A stretch of 64,000 nucleotides of DNA from Torreya grandis (Eukaryota > Streptophyta > Pinopsida > Cupressales > Taxaceae). The DNA lies in NCBI GenBank assembly GCA_037957365.1, contig JARHVA010000398.1, positions 3,088,001 to 3,152,000 of the forward strand, in the 5' to 3' direction. Of the stretch, positions 11,701 to 22,584 are shown one piece after another; within the stretch, counting starts at the first letter, position 1; every line of letters starts with the position of its first letter. The position numbers and the translations under genes were made by a program. The notes under the pieces are model-generated. The model did not search any database and was not told where the DNA came from. It was given only the letters and a program-made list of their open reading frames with translations.

Positions 11701-13980
11701 ATACATCTAAATTTGCTTGCTTCATTTATCATCACTAATATTACTATTAGTTGACACTAATATCATTTATCTCTTCTAATTCCATCCTAAAAACACCCCT
11801 TTTAGTAATTTATATAACACCCCCTTCATTATTATTCATCCACTAACATTATTCTTACCGCACAAGCCAATAAACTCTTCTTCTAATATGTCATTTATCA
11901 CTTAATCCTATCCTAATTCCACTTATCTAATATTTTGAAATTTAAAATTCCCACGATCCACCTACCCTAGCTTATTGCCAAGATCTTTTACATCCCTAGT
12001 CCCTAACACCTATCTAATCACCTATCCTAGTCCTCTACTAATTTTACTTAGCCCTTAAATGGATTCTAGAATTCTCCAATTCCAGAATCCTCTCTAACTT
12101 TGCCCCTTTTTTTTATAGAAGCCTCTATTCTAGAGGCTTCCAAAGAATTTTTAATTCCTTGGATAATCCTCCACCATTGATCCTCCTAACCCAACTTTGA
12201 ATATTAGCCATTGATATTCCCTCCATGGCCTATTTAAACAAGCCACTCTTCTATGGCCAAACTAATAAATGAAGCCATAAGACCTCCATACAAATATTAT
12301 CAATCAATTCCATACTATAATTTTAGTATGCCATCAAGCTAATATCATGCTATCATGAAAATTTGAGTCTTAAGCAAGCAATCCACATTCAATCAATTTT
12401 GCATTGGAATCAGTTTGAAGTTCTTGGAAAGAAACCATAAGGGACAAGGTGATGGTAATATTTCATTCTAAATTGTTGATTATTCCTTTATTTCCCTCCT
12501 TTTGATGTTATTGTGTTGTTGGGTTTAAGTTACTATTTTTAGTAATTTTAATCAATAACTCAAAAATATAATCATACATTGGCAACCACAGTCAAGGTTA
12601 ATAAATACTCCACAAAACTGCATATTAGATATTCATGATATTGCCTAGGACTTATGGTTTTGTGCTATTTGGAAGTGATTTTGCACATAACTGACTATGT
12701 ATATATAGTTTTAACTTTTATAGATGCATTTTTACACTCATTTTTTTGCATTCAATTTGTCCTTTTTGAGTGCATTTTTAAGGATCATTTCAGTGAAATT
12801 TTGAGTCATTTTAAGGGTTCCATAAGTCCCAAATTTTGTTTGGCATCGAGGGCATTGCCTATTGACCCCGTAAGGGGCATTGCCCCTTAACCCCACAAGG
12901 GGCACTGCCCTTTGACCTTACTGGGGGTTGCTACCCCCAAACCCTTGCTTCATGGCCCCCTCACCCAAATAAGTTATAGAGCCAAATCATGATTTTTTCA
13001 ATGGTTTTTATAAAGGCTTATTTGTCTAACATTTTGTTTCTCATAGGGGTAAATCTAATAAATTTTTTTGACTTGCTAACATCTCCTCTTGCAGGTTATA
13101 TACTTTGTCTAACATTTTGTCTTGCAAGTTGCCCCTCAAGATTACCAGATTGAAACTACTAATCCCTTGTTTTACAGGGTTCTTGTCAAAGAATTTCGGC
13201 ATTTTAAAGTCATATTGTAAATATCTTGTATATTTTTCTATATATCACACTTAATTAATCAGCTAATAAATGTTTTTTTTGCTTGTGTGTCACCCGAGGA
13301 CTACAATGGCGTATGTTCTCCTCTTTGCATTCTTGTGGCAATTCTTAAAGAATAAAAAACCACTAATAAACCTTCCCATTTTTATTTTTAGGGGCAATAT
13401 TATGTGGAATTAACACCCACGCACTTGCCATAGTCTTAGCGGGCTAGTGACTATGGATTTCATAACCATGCACTAATTCACACTATGTGTTTTAGTAGAG
13501 TATACATATTAGGGATAATTATTGCTTGGCTAAGCAGTTGACCCCATACAAGTCTTCTATGAAGGGGAATAGTTAACTCTTTAAACCAAGCATTAGACAA
13601 CACCCTACATGGACTTAGGCCCCATTGTATCTAATGTATATCAAGAATGTCCTTAAAGAGCTCATTCAGCCTAGCATAGGACCATCAGCCATAACAAGCA
13701 ACTTAATGTTGGAGTTAGTATCAACTTCCAAGTGACTATCATGCACAAATTACATTGAGAGGGTTTAGTAGATTTTATAATGGGTTATCGACCTATAATA
13801 TCACTCTTAAAATTGTTAGATGATGCAATCATTGGGTTACACACCCAAATCAATTTATTGGTGATAGGTTTGCGGTTTTCTTGATTTGGTGTGTGTTGTG
13901 ATAGACCCGCATTGTTTGTGAGCCAAGTCAGCCTTTTACCCAAACCTATACACACCTATCTAGGCATCCTTCATATATCA
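11701..13980. other. pyrimidine-rich region, no genes seen
   Basis: No supported reading frame is present. The base composition changes sharply to C/T-rich on the plus strand. A CTATTTAAAC word near 12234 and LTR-like wording around 12300-12450 hint at an old LTR, but no partner copy was found. A short palindromic repeat cluster sits at 12853-12960. Confidence 0.4.
12853..12960. repeat. short GC-rich palindromic tandem repeat
   Basis: A unit close to GGGGCATTGCCCCTTAACCC recurs three to four times (GCATTGCCTATTGACCCCG, GGGGCATTGCCCC, GGGGCACTGCCC), followed by GGGGGTTGCTACCCCC. Each unit is itself a hairpin of the form GGGGCA..TGCCCC. It is a GC island in otherwise AT-rich DNA. Confidence 0.7.
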
Positions 13981-16900
13981 TCTTGAATATCCTTATCTCA
14001 TCATATCATTTTATACATCCTTATCAATATCTTCTTTTGTACATTTGTGTACATCCTTTTAAATCTATTTCATCTCTCATCACCCCTCTCATCCAAGTCA
14101 CATCCTATCCTAGTCTCATCTATATAGATCTAGTCATACCCCCATCACCTACATATCCTAATAAAGTCTTGTCATCTAAATTTCATCATAATCTAACTTT
14201 AACTAGGCCCATCTTAACCATAACCAATCACACATCACCTTGACTTATTTTGTCTCCCTAATCTAAACTAGACATTCATCTTGACCTTGTCTAGCTTAAT
14301 CACCTTGTACATCATCATCTCCATTTCTTATATAACCTAATATTAATCCTAGTCTAACCTAACTCATCCCTTTGTTTATACTAGTCCTCTTATCAAGTAT
14401 GTAGTCATACTTTAGTCCCCATCCACATTGGAAAAAAATATTTTCATTAGGGTCCTCATTATAAGCTTACTAGTGTCTAATCAAGTTTGGGTCATACATA
14501 TTATCACAATCCCATCAACCTATTAATCCAATCATCTCATCCTATTTAAGTCGATCATCTTAGTCTTGAGCTAGTCTCAATTTAATCAATCCCCAGTCAA
14601 AATTAGTCTCTTGGGCCAGTCTAGTCCATTATCCTCAAATCTTAAAGCTTGTCATAGCTCACATAGTTGGATCTAGTCTAACTCATCAAAGTATAGCTCA
14701 CGTCATAAGTTTGATCTACTTTATCTTGTCTTACTTTATCAAAAATCACATCACATCAAACATCCAATCAAACTTGAGATTAGTCTAAAGCAAGCCTTTA
14801 TCCAAATTTGTTTCACATATCACATATTTGTCCCTTAATCTTTCCATTCAATCCCCTGCACCTACCAATTGGGGTTGGTAAACCACATCATCCATACTTT
14901 CTCCTATATTAATTCATGGCATCTAAAACACATTTGGTCAATACCCTGATTAAGCAATGCCTCATGGCCAATAGGGATGTACTTATTTCTCATCTTCTTG
15001 AGTTGAGCACTCCACATCCTGTAGACTTTAACCCCATCTATCCAACTTTATGTCTAGTCCACACCCATCTACATTAGTCAACTCCTTATCTTCACAACAC
15101 CCAGTCCCATTAAAACTCCCCATCCACCAGTCATAGTCAGTCATTTACCTTGTCATCTATTAGTAAATATAATCCTATCCTAGCCACATCACCTACTAAT
15201 AATCCACCCACCTAGTTACAACCATCTAATCCAAATTCCAATGCATCCACATCTAAATAAATAAGTAAAGGGAGCCCCTAGACTCCTCTTACTGTATCAT
15301 TAAAAGCCTTCTTCCACTAGCTTGTTTCTAACAACATGATGGTCTATCCACTCATATGACATCTTAATCCTTCCAAGTCTAAGCCCTCTTTATATAAAGC
15401 CCATTAATATTGTGTATATCACTAAATCTAGGTCATACCATTAATCAATGTCATGATTTCAAAACTATGTCTAAGACCTCATCGATTATGATGACATAAA
15501 AATTGAAAATGATCTAGATGAGTTTACATCTATGGGTGAACAAGTATAGGAATGCCAAGATCTCATTCTCAATCATGATCAATCCCTTCCCTTTCCAATC
15601 CAAGGTCAAGACACCACCTCCATATTCCATGGTCCCCCCATCTTTGAGATAATTCATCCATTAATAACGAGTCTATTTCCCATGAACCAAGTCCCCCCAT
15701 CTCTCATGAGTCCTTCCATGGGCTTGTCTTTGTCAAGTCTATTGTGCCTCCATAATATTCTCAATGACCCCATTTAGAGAGGTCATTTATGGACAAAGAA
15801 TCCTCTGTCTAGAAATAGTGCCTTATCAACATCACCTATACCCTCATCAGAATCAACATCAAAATTGATACAAGTTCTATCTACATTAAGATCATGTTTG
15901 ACACTTATGTCTAAATCAGATTCCTCATCATAAACATCATCCCTCGTATATATTATAATAAATGATGACTATGATTGAAATTTTGAAGATATCTCTAATT
16001 CAGATGCCAATCAATCACCAGACATATCTTTTGATCAGGATGATGAAGTCATAACAATGTTTTTACAAGATTTATCTATCAAAGATAGTCAGTAGATTTG
16101 ATCTTGCATTAGACACATATCTTTTAGTTAGTCCTAGAGATACTTTTTCTAATCTTAAGGATATTTTCTCTGATGTTAATATGGGTCTCCTAAGAACCCC
16201 TACTCAAACCATGTTGCCCCACCACCACTCATTGACCTCATCATACCATTTCCATCACTTTCATCTATCACATATCCTTTATTTCCCATAAACAATCATT
16301 TAATAACCTCTCTACATAAACCAAAAGCTATACATTTCCCATGGATTCATTCTCCAAGATGGATTGTACATAAAAAAAATTGATAGTGGTGATAACGAGG
16401 CCAAATTAATGGGATTGTGACCAAATCAGTAGGATAGTGACCAAAATGGTGGGATCGGTGGAATCATTGAGGTAATCATTTTTATTTTTTTATTTTGATT
16501 GTATTTTTATATGATCAATGACATTGACCTAAAAAATAGTGATATTGCCCTGCTAATAAGTGAAATTGTTAGTTTCTTATTTGTTATTTATTTCATCTAC
16601 AGAATGACAAGATTGCCTTGCTAAATGATGAGATCACACTATGTGTTTTTTCCAAAAGTAAAAAAATAGACTTTCAACTTCCCATGGTTGCCAAAGACCA
16701 CAATTGAAAATCTTAACTTGTTTTTTGCATGATCATTTGATGAAGACAAGTTTTCTACACAAATAAACATCTTTTGAATGCTTTCTTTTAGTGCACTTAA
16801 AAAGAATTGACACTTCTATTTGGTGCTCTAAAAACCTTGTTTCTTTTCTTCCATTACTTACATGTATGCTTTGTTTGCTAGTTGGTAGTCTATCATGTCT

Positions 16901-17174
16901 ATGCTCTCCCCTTGCCCTGTTTAGGGATCCTAAGTTACCAAGAACACATAGATTATTATTATCCAATTTTTTTCTTTATCAATTATGTTGGGTGGATTTC
17001 ATCTCCTTATCACAAGTTCTTAGAGCATGACGCCTAGAGTTTCATCTCCCAATGTACGTACCAACCCCATACATCCCACAGGGATATAAATTAAAGTAAA
17101 TTAACATTAGAGCATAGAAAAATTATTCATAAAGGGTTTCATGATAGCAAGGGGTTTAACCCTAATGCTACTCT
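13981..17174. other. C/T-rich region with weak coding traces
   Basis: From 13981 to about 15400 the plus strand is strongly C/T/A-biased with many CATC and CCTA words and no convincing frame. Between about 15440 and 16090 the sense strand can be read as an acidic, Asp/Ser-rich peptide with stops (for example EDISNSDANQSPDISFDQDD), possibly the linker of an old retrotransposon polyprotein; this is weak. At 16390-16480 a short GTGACCAAA(T/A) repeat occurs three times. Nothing else is identifiable. Confidence 0.3.
16390..16480 (+). repeat. short degenerate repeat of GTGACCAAA units
   Basis: Phrases close to GGGATTGTGACCAAATCAGT, AGGATAGTGACCAAAATGGT and GGGATCGGTGG follow each other about every 25 bp. 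The array is too short and degenerate to interpret. Confidence 0.45.
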
Positions 17175-17399
17175 TGGTCAAATTTCACTTCCAAGCTTGC
17201 ATATTCAAATTTGGCCAAGTATAGTATTCAAAAATTTCCTTCAAAAAGAGTATTTCTCATTAAGCCTCAGTGAAAAATACCAAGTGTTATTTATTTCAGA
17301 AAGTTTGGTTTTGGTATTTTACTAAAGCTTGTGAATAGTAATATTTTGAGTCTTTTGTCTTTGACTAAGTGTTATCTTTCAAAAATTATCAAATTCTTT

Positions 17400-18080
17400 C
17401 AGACAATTTATTCTAGATAAACTTCCTGAAGGATACTTGCAACTTTTTCGAAGGGTTCTTTTGTAATAAAATAGACCAAATAGAAATTCTGAAGGGTACT
17501 TTGCAACTTTTCTAAATGGCACTTTTCAAATAGGATGCCCTTTACAAAAAGTCTGAAAGGTACATTACAAGAAGTTTGAAAGGTACATTTCAAAAGGTTC
17601 GAAGGGTATTTTCTTTTCAAATGGTCCAGTTCATCTTTTCCAAAGGGATCATTTCAATTTTTTTGAAAGTCATTTTTATTTTTTTTTAAGGGTACCTTGC
17701 AAGTTTTTTGAAGGGGCACTTGCATTTTTGAAGGATCATCTTCAATTTTCTGAAGGGTACTTTAAAACTTGCTCGAAGGATAAGTCTTTGAGTAGTTGCC
17801 CTATGCGTACCCTTACAACTTTCCCTAAGGATAAGTCTTTGAGCACTTGCCCTACACATTTTTTCTAAAAGATATCTTTTCAATGCTGAAGGGTACTTTG
17901 TAACTTTTACAAAGGGTACCTTGCAACTTTTTTGAAAGGGTTATTTTGTAGGAAAATAGACCAAACAAAAATTCTAAAGGGTACCTTGCAACTTTTTTGA
18001 AGGGTACCTTGTAGCTGAAATGGTCCTCTACAAAGTTTCCAAAGGGTATTTTTTAGGCAAGTGTCCTTTCTAGATGGTCC
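17400..18080. repeat. degenerate 23-30 bp minisatellite in gypsy LTR
   Basis: A unit close to GAAGGGTACCTTGCAACTTT recurs many times; in the best-ordered part (17886-17940) the period is 23 bp. Variants read AAGGGTTCTTTT or AAAGGTACATTTC. The same array is present in the right LTR at 30310-31020, so it was part of the LTR when the element inserted. Confidence 0.85.
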
Positions 18081-18979
18081 ATTTCACAAAGTTTGAAGGG
18101 CCAAACAAAAATTTAAAAGTAATTCTTTCAAAAAAATTGTCTGCATCGATAAGAGGTCAAATCCCAATTCTTTCAAAAAATTTATTTGATACAAAGGAAA
18201 CAAAAGGACTGAGAGATTATTCGAGAAAATTGTCTACAGGAATTGCCAAGAAAAATCCTGAATGAATTCTTTTGAAAACAAGTGCTGAGACAAAAAGTCC
18301 AAAGGAAAAAAGTGCCAAATTCTTGCAGAGAAAGTGCCCAAAACAATTTCCCTAAAGGGTACTTTTCTCGAGGAAGTGTCCTCCATAGTTTTTCTGAAGG
18401 GTACCCCTCTGCAGTGAAGAGGACCAAACAAAAAGGCTGAAGGAAATGTTTAGAAAAATTATCTGAGGACAGCCGCTGGTATTCAAATAAGGATGATAGC
18501 TTGCAGAAAGTCAATTTTAAAATGATTAAGAATAGTCATTGTGATTCAAATAAAGGTGATAGCCCATAGAAATTTAATTTTAAACTATAAAAGATAGATG
18601 TTGAAATTCAAAAGACTTGGCAGGAACATGAGAGCAGATGTGGATGTAACAAATGGTTGATTCTCAAGCATCTGATGTATATAAAGTAAGCAAAATAGAC
18701 TATTTGATGGTTTGAGTCATTGCTTCCATGAAATCGATAACTATAGGTGTCTGGAGGATATCTAGTAATTAGAAAGAACATTTTCTAACTATCATCATGA
18801 GTTCCATTCCCATCAATAGTGTTATGTATCAACTTCTTTGTTTTTAGTTTGAACGCTCATGGATGATCTTCGATAGAAGTAATTTCCTATACCACTCTTG
18901 AAGCTTTTATGCCACTTTACACCATTATCATGACTTGTTTTGGATAATTAGACCTCCTAATATGGCATGGCTCACTCCA

Positions 18980-18997
18980 TCTCTCTCTCTCTCTCTC
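18980..18997. repeat. CT microsatellite
   Basis: About nine CT units occur in the gypsy 5' LTR. The right LTR has only a short CT run at the same place (about 31980), so the run has changed length since insertion. Confidence 0.85.
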
Positions 18998-19507
18998 ATA
19001 CATTTTTAACTGATCTTCATGTTAATGACACATGTCCTTATGCCTCTTTAACTTCTCTTCTCTCCCTTTTCCTCAAAGTTCTATAAATTGAGCCATTTTG
19101 GCCATTATAGGGGGACCACATTTTTGGTATGGCAAAGCCCTACTAAAATGACATTGCACTCTACTTTTGAACATTGAATACAGGATAAATTCTAAGTTGT
19201 GAACTTCTATCTGAGTATGTGAGTGATGTATAGTGGAGCCAAGTGATAGCATCATCCTTACTCCCTTTATCCTTCATGTTTAAACAAAGGTTTTGATGTT
19301 AACAGGTTATGTGAAGTGTGTTAAATATATTAAATTATTTTTCAAGTATGCAATTGTATCTATAGTGTGCAATCTACCCCTTAGGTCGAGTATCTTGTTT
19401 ATTGTTTCAAGCATGTTACCTTCACATTGAAGCATTATGTTAGTATCTTTCAATGCATGGAATTAGTTTTAGAAATCATTCTTCCTCAACATAAGTGTGA
19501 TAGTTAG

Positions 19508-19512
19508 TGGGA
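19508..19512. repeat. target-site duplication TGGGA, left copy
   Basis: TGGGA directly precedes the copia LTR start at 19513 and recurs directly after its end at 23503-23507. The uninterrupted right gypsy LTR reads GGTGGGATAAAT at this place, confirming a clean insertion. Confidence 0.95.
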
Positions 19513-20305
19513 TGTTAGGTTGTGGAGCTAAAAGTTTCACCGATGCAAACAGAGGAGGTTGCTGAGTTGTAGAGCAACCGACATCGGTCAGGCCAACCAA
19601 CGTCGGTAATATTCAGTGTGTAGAGCAACTGACATCGGTTAGGGGTCGGCCAACATCAGTCAGACAGGAACTGACATCGGCAACATGTGTGTGCGTGCAT
19701 TTGCATGCGCTTCCAAAACTGGTCTAATTTTAGACGGACAGTCAGTTTGCATGTAAAAGACTAATTTTAGTCTTGAGTCTACGTTTCTAATTATTGTAAT
19801 TAGGAAGTCTAATTATTATTTATATGGGATCTATTTAAGAGACCCATGGGGCTGTATTGTAAAGTGTAGAATCATAAGGACTTGCAAAGGCAAGGACAAG
19901 GGTTCTTCCAGGTGTGTAAGACCTAGGTTTGCAAGTGTGGAAGACCAAGTTGATCTACAGGTGTGCAAGATCAGGGAGATCTACTTGGAGTAATTTGAGT
20001 ACTTGGTGTACTGGCTGTATTGTTACTGACTGGTGGAAACAATAACTCTGTGTTTGAGTTTATTGTGGTTGTAATTGAGAGAGAGAAATCTTGAGGGAGA
20101 ATTACTGGTACGCCCAAGAGGTGTGGGAAGAGTGTGATTTATTTATTGTATTTCCTTCTGGAAGAGTGTTAATACAAGATTGTATTATCTCTCATATTCT
20201 GTGCTATTTCTGAATTCTAGTTACATATTACTTCTAGTTTAATTCTGTGTTTAGTTGCTTATACAAGGTAATCAAGTGTACTCTTAAGGAGTAGGGATCC
20301 TGACA
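19513..20305 (+). repeat. copia 5' LTR (793 bp)
   Basis: TGTTAGG...CCTGACA ends are directly followed by the primer site. It carries five copies of an ACCGACGTCGGT-like palindrome (19577-19681) upstream of a TATA-like CTATTTAAG near 19831. It is about 125 bp shorter than the right LTR; the missing piece matches 23044-23170. Confidence 0.95.
19577..19681. promoter_or_regulatory. phased ACCGACGTCGGT-like palindrome array in copia U3
   Basis: Five degenerate copies start at 19577, 19596, 19628, 19649 and 19670, with spacings of 19, 32, 21 and 21 bp. The first reads ACCGACATCGGT. They lie about 150-250 bp upstream of the TATA-like word, where U3 enhancers sit. The consensus joins two ACCGAC half sites (the DRE/CRT core of AP2/ERF factors) around GACGTC (a bZIP C-box core). 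The binding role is inference. Confidence 0.6.
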
Positions 20306-20403
20306 ATTGGTATCAGAGCTAGGATCACCAAGTGATACCACTAACAATTGGTATCAAAGCTAGGATCACCAAGTGATACCACTGACAATTGGTATCAGAG
20401 CTT
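20305..20403 (+). repeat. triplicated primer-binding-site segment, 41-bp tandem repeat
   Basis: The 41-bp unit beginning AATTGGTATCAGAGCTAGG occurs at 20305-20345 and 20346-20386, and its first 17 bases again at 20387-20403. The first primer site, TGGTATCAGAGC, starts at 20308. The second copy has GTATCAAAGC, a one-base change; the third has the intact 12-mer. Only the copy next to the LTR should prime normal minus-strand synthesis. Confidence 0.92.
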
Positions 20404-20516
20404 GGTTAGGTACACTAACAGTTGGTTAGAGCGTGTTATGTGTTTGATTACAGGTCACTCTCAGGGGTTTCTAATTGAGTGGGAGTAAAGGAATGGTAGA
20501 ATAAAGTACACTAAGA

Positions 20517-21233
20517 ATGGAGGAATTCAATGGTAAGAATGATCAATTATGGAATTATGGAAAGAAAGAGCAGGCAAAGAAAGATTGTTGGTTGGTAGAA
20601 GATCAGCATGAAGGAAATGAAGAAGTAGATGTTGCAGGTATTATTGCACAATATGCTCTTGTATGTTCTTTGAATAAAGTAGAATCTTGGGTTTTAGATT
20701 CTGTTGCCTCTTTCCATGCAACCCCAAATAGAGTATTTTTCCATGATTATGTCCATGGAGACTTTGGAAAGATTTATTTAGGGGTTGGTGAGCCTTGTCA
20801 AATTGTTGGCAAAGGGGAAGTGCGGCTAAAATTGCAGATGGGCAACACATGGGTGTTGAAGGATGTCATGCATGTCCCAGTCCTGAAGAGGATTCTAATT
20901 TCTGCAAGAAAGTTGGGTGATGAGGGTTGCACAGTTACTCTCACAGCGGAATCTTGGAAAGTTTCCAAGGGTGCACTTGAATTAGCATGTGGTAAGAAAG
21001 TAGGTAATCTTTATCTATCTACTTGTATTATTGATTCTCTTTCTAGTTTATCTACTTCAGATGTAGATGCAAGGATGTGGCTCTGTAGGGTTGGTCACAT
21101 GAGTGAGAAGGAGATGCATGTTTTTAAGAGGAAGTCTAATGTCTTTGACAAACTTAAGAACTGGAAAGCCTTGGTTTTCATGGAGGAGATGATGGAAAAA
21201 GATCAGCTCAAGGGGTTGAATAATTTTGAGTAG
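20517..21233 (+). pseudogene. copia gag-protease fusion remnant with pre-integrase
   Basis: This open frame starts MEEFNGKNDQLW, which looks like the first residues of a copia gag, then jumps directly into a damaged zinc knuckle (WNYGKKEQAKKDCW, with the Cys and His positions partly replaced). The capsid part of gag is therefore missing, apparently by an in-frame deletion. The protease follows with WVLDSVASFHAT, where the usual DSGAS has Val for Gly. Near residue 180 the pre-integrase motif appears as MWLCRVGHMSEKEM, with the first His of the usual LWHRRLGHMS lost. The frame ends shortly after; the integrase core is absent. The start codon matches the expected gag start. Confidence 0.85.
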
Positions 21234-21305
21234 GGTAGTTTGGACAAGGTTATGATCCAAAGTGAGCTCATGGGTAAAAGTCATCACTCATAGGAAAACA
21301 CAGTT

Positions 21306-21475
21306 ACCGATGTCAGTCAGGTGGGAATCGATGTCGATCAGGCAGGTACCAACGTTAGTCATGTGTAGACAAGAGTTAGTGGTGTCAGGCAGGTGGAGAC
21401 TGATGTCAGTGACCAGGTGGACACTGACTCTAGTCAAAGAACCAGCGTTGGCAATCATGTGGAATCAACATTGGT
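21306..21475 (+). repeat. ACCGACGTCGGT-like array inside the copia pol region
   Basis: Degenerate palindrome copies start at 21306, 21327, 21348 and 21369, exactly 21 bp apart, with further copies near 21399, 21423, 21441 and 21464. In frame with the polyprotein the 21-bp unit encodes seven residues (TDVSQVG, IDVDQAG, TNVSHV and so on). The array sits where integrase should be, between the pre-integrase remnant and the RT remnant. It has the same motif as the LTR arrays. Confidence 0.75.
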
Positions 21476-21549
21476 CGGGTGCAGACCAAGGTCGACTAGA
21501 GAATAGATTTTGGGTAGACAACAAGCTGTCAAGGAGTCTCAAATGCCCA

Positions 21550-22496
21550 TGTGGAGGACTAAAAGGGTAAGTAAGCCTTAAATTCATTATTCCCCTTCTT
21601 TACACTACTTGTTGCTCACTGATGGTCAAGAACTAGGAAATTTTGAAGAGGCAATGCAGGTAGAATCCAAGAAATAGTGGGAGCATGGCATGAATGAGGA
21701 AATTGATTCCTTGGGAAAGAACCAAATGGGAGATTTGGTAGAGTTGCCAGCCAGGATGAAAGCACTGAAAGATGAATGGATTCTTAGGTTAAAGAAAGGA
21801 GATAATGGACATGTGAGATAAAAGGCCAGGTTATATGGTCTTGAGCATGCTTCAGGATAGTGGTATAGGTTTGATAGGTGTATGACAAAGCATGGCTTTA
21901 GTCAATGTCAATGTAATCACTGTGTTTATTTTACTAGGTTGGATAATGGTCGCAACATTATCTTGTTACTGTATGTGGATGATATGCTTATTGCAGGTTC
22001 ATACATGTAGGGAGTTGCTGAACTAAAGGTAAAATTAGTTTAGAGGTGTGCCAAGAAGGATTCAAGAGTAGAAATCCTTGGCATGAGTATTTATAGAGAT
22101 AAGGAAGATCACAAGTTGATTTTGTCTCCAGATGATTATGTGAATAAGGTAGTGGAGAGGTTCAATATGCAGGATGTAGAACCGGTTAGCACACTTATGG
22201 ATGGACAGTTCACAGAACAGTGTCCCAAATCACATGATGAGGTTGAGTACATGAGTACTAGACCTGATATTACCCAAGTAGTGGGAGTTGTCAGCAAGTT
22301 TATGGCCAATTTGGGAAAGGAGCACTGGAAAGTAGTTCAGTGGATTCTCAAGTATCTGAGAGGGACCAGCAGCAGGGATTCATGCTATGCAGGGTCAGGC
22401 ACTTCTCTACATGGGTATGTAGATTCAGATATGGTAGGTTACTTAGATGACAGGAGAAGCACCATAGGATTTGTGGTGGTTGGTCTTCAAGATTGA
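21550..22496 (+). pseudogene. copia RT and RNase H remnant with internal deletions
   Basis: A degraded frame reads MNEEIDSLGKNQMGDLVELP, the start of copia RT, then KARL joined directly to YGLEHASGxWYRF, so the middle of RT is missing. The catalytic box is intact (LLLYVDDMLIAGS, near 21965). After a frame break, 22083-22496 reads the RT end and the start of RNase H (GYVDSDMVGYLDDRRSTIGF). The rest of RNase H is missing and sequence jumps to the 3' untranslated region. RT and RNase H would copy the element's RNA; this copy cannot. Confidence 0.9.
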
Positions 22497-22572
22497 ACTT
22501 GAAGAGGGATACAAGCCAGGAAACAAAATTAGATGATGTACAGGTACAAGTATAGGTGCAACTATTTATCTC

Positions 22573-22584
22573 CAAGTGGGAGAT
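22573..22584 (+). other. copia polypurine tract
   Basis: CAAGTGGGAGAT directly precedes the right LTR (TGTTAGG). The same tract precedes the right LTR of the mini-copia at 46382-46393. Confidence 0.9.

Larger units (their letters stand above)
17175..19512 (+). repeat. gypsy 5' LTR, left part
   Basis: It begins TGGTCAAATTTCACTTCC and is collinear with 30075-32510 of the right LTR. The match ends at 19512, where a copia element has inserted. The segment includes the minisatellite at 17400-18080 and a (CT)n run at 18980-18997. Apparent reverse-strand frames here recur in the right LTR simply because LTRs are copies. Confidence 0.93.

Noticed and set aside
12654..12890. Open frame of 78 codons rich in Phe and Leu
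   Set aside because: T-rich DNA gives hydrophobic codons. It runs into the GC hairpin repeats and has no recognisable family.
13983..14243. Open frame of 86 codons rich in Ser, Pro and His
   Set aside because: Its composition follows the local C/T bias. No domain, start context or neighbour supports a gene.
17170..17174. ACTCT and ACTAC as a target duplication of the large gypsy element
   Set aside because: Two of five bases differ and the LTR ends are not exact, so it is mentioned only as a candidate.
17400..18080. Regular short repeats resembling a CRISPR array
   Set aside because: Units are contiguous and degenerate with no constant-length unique spacers, sit in a plant LTR and are copied in the second LTR. 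It is a minisatellite.
18182..18514. Reverse-strand open frame conserved with one at 31112-31516
   Set aside because: The similarity exists because both lie at the same place in the two LTRs of one gypsy element. The frame has no codon structure of its own.
21378..21389. An extra palindrome copy overlapping the one at 21369
   Set aside because: It overlaps the neighbouring unit and breaks the 21-bp register, so the resemblance is probably chance.
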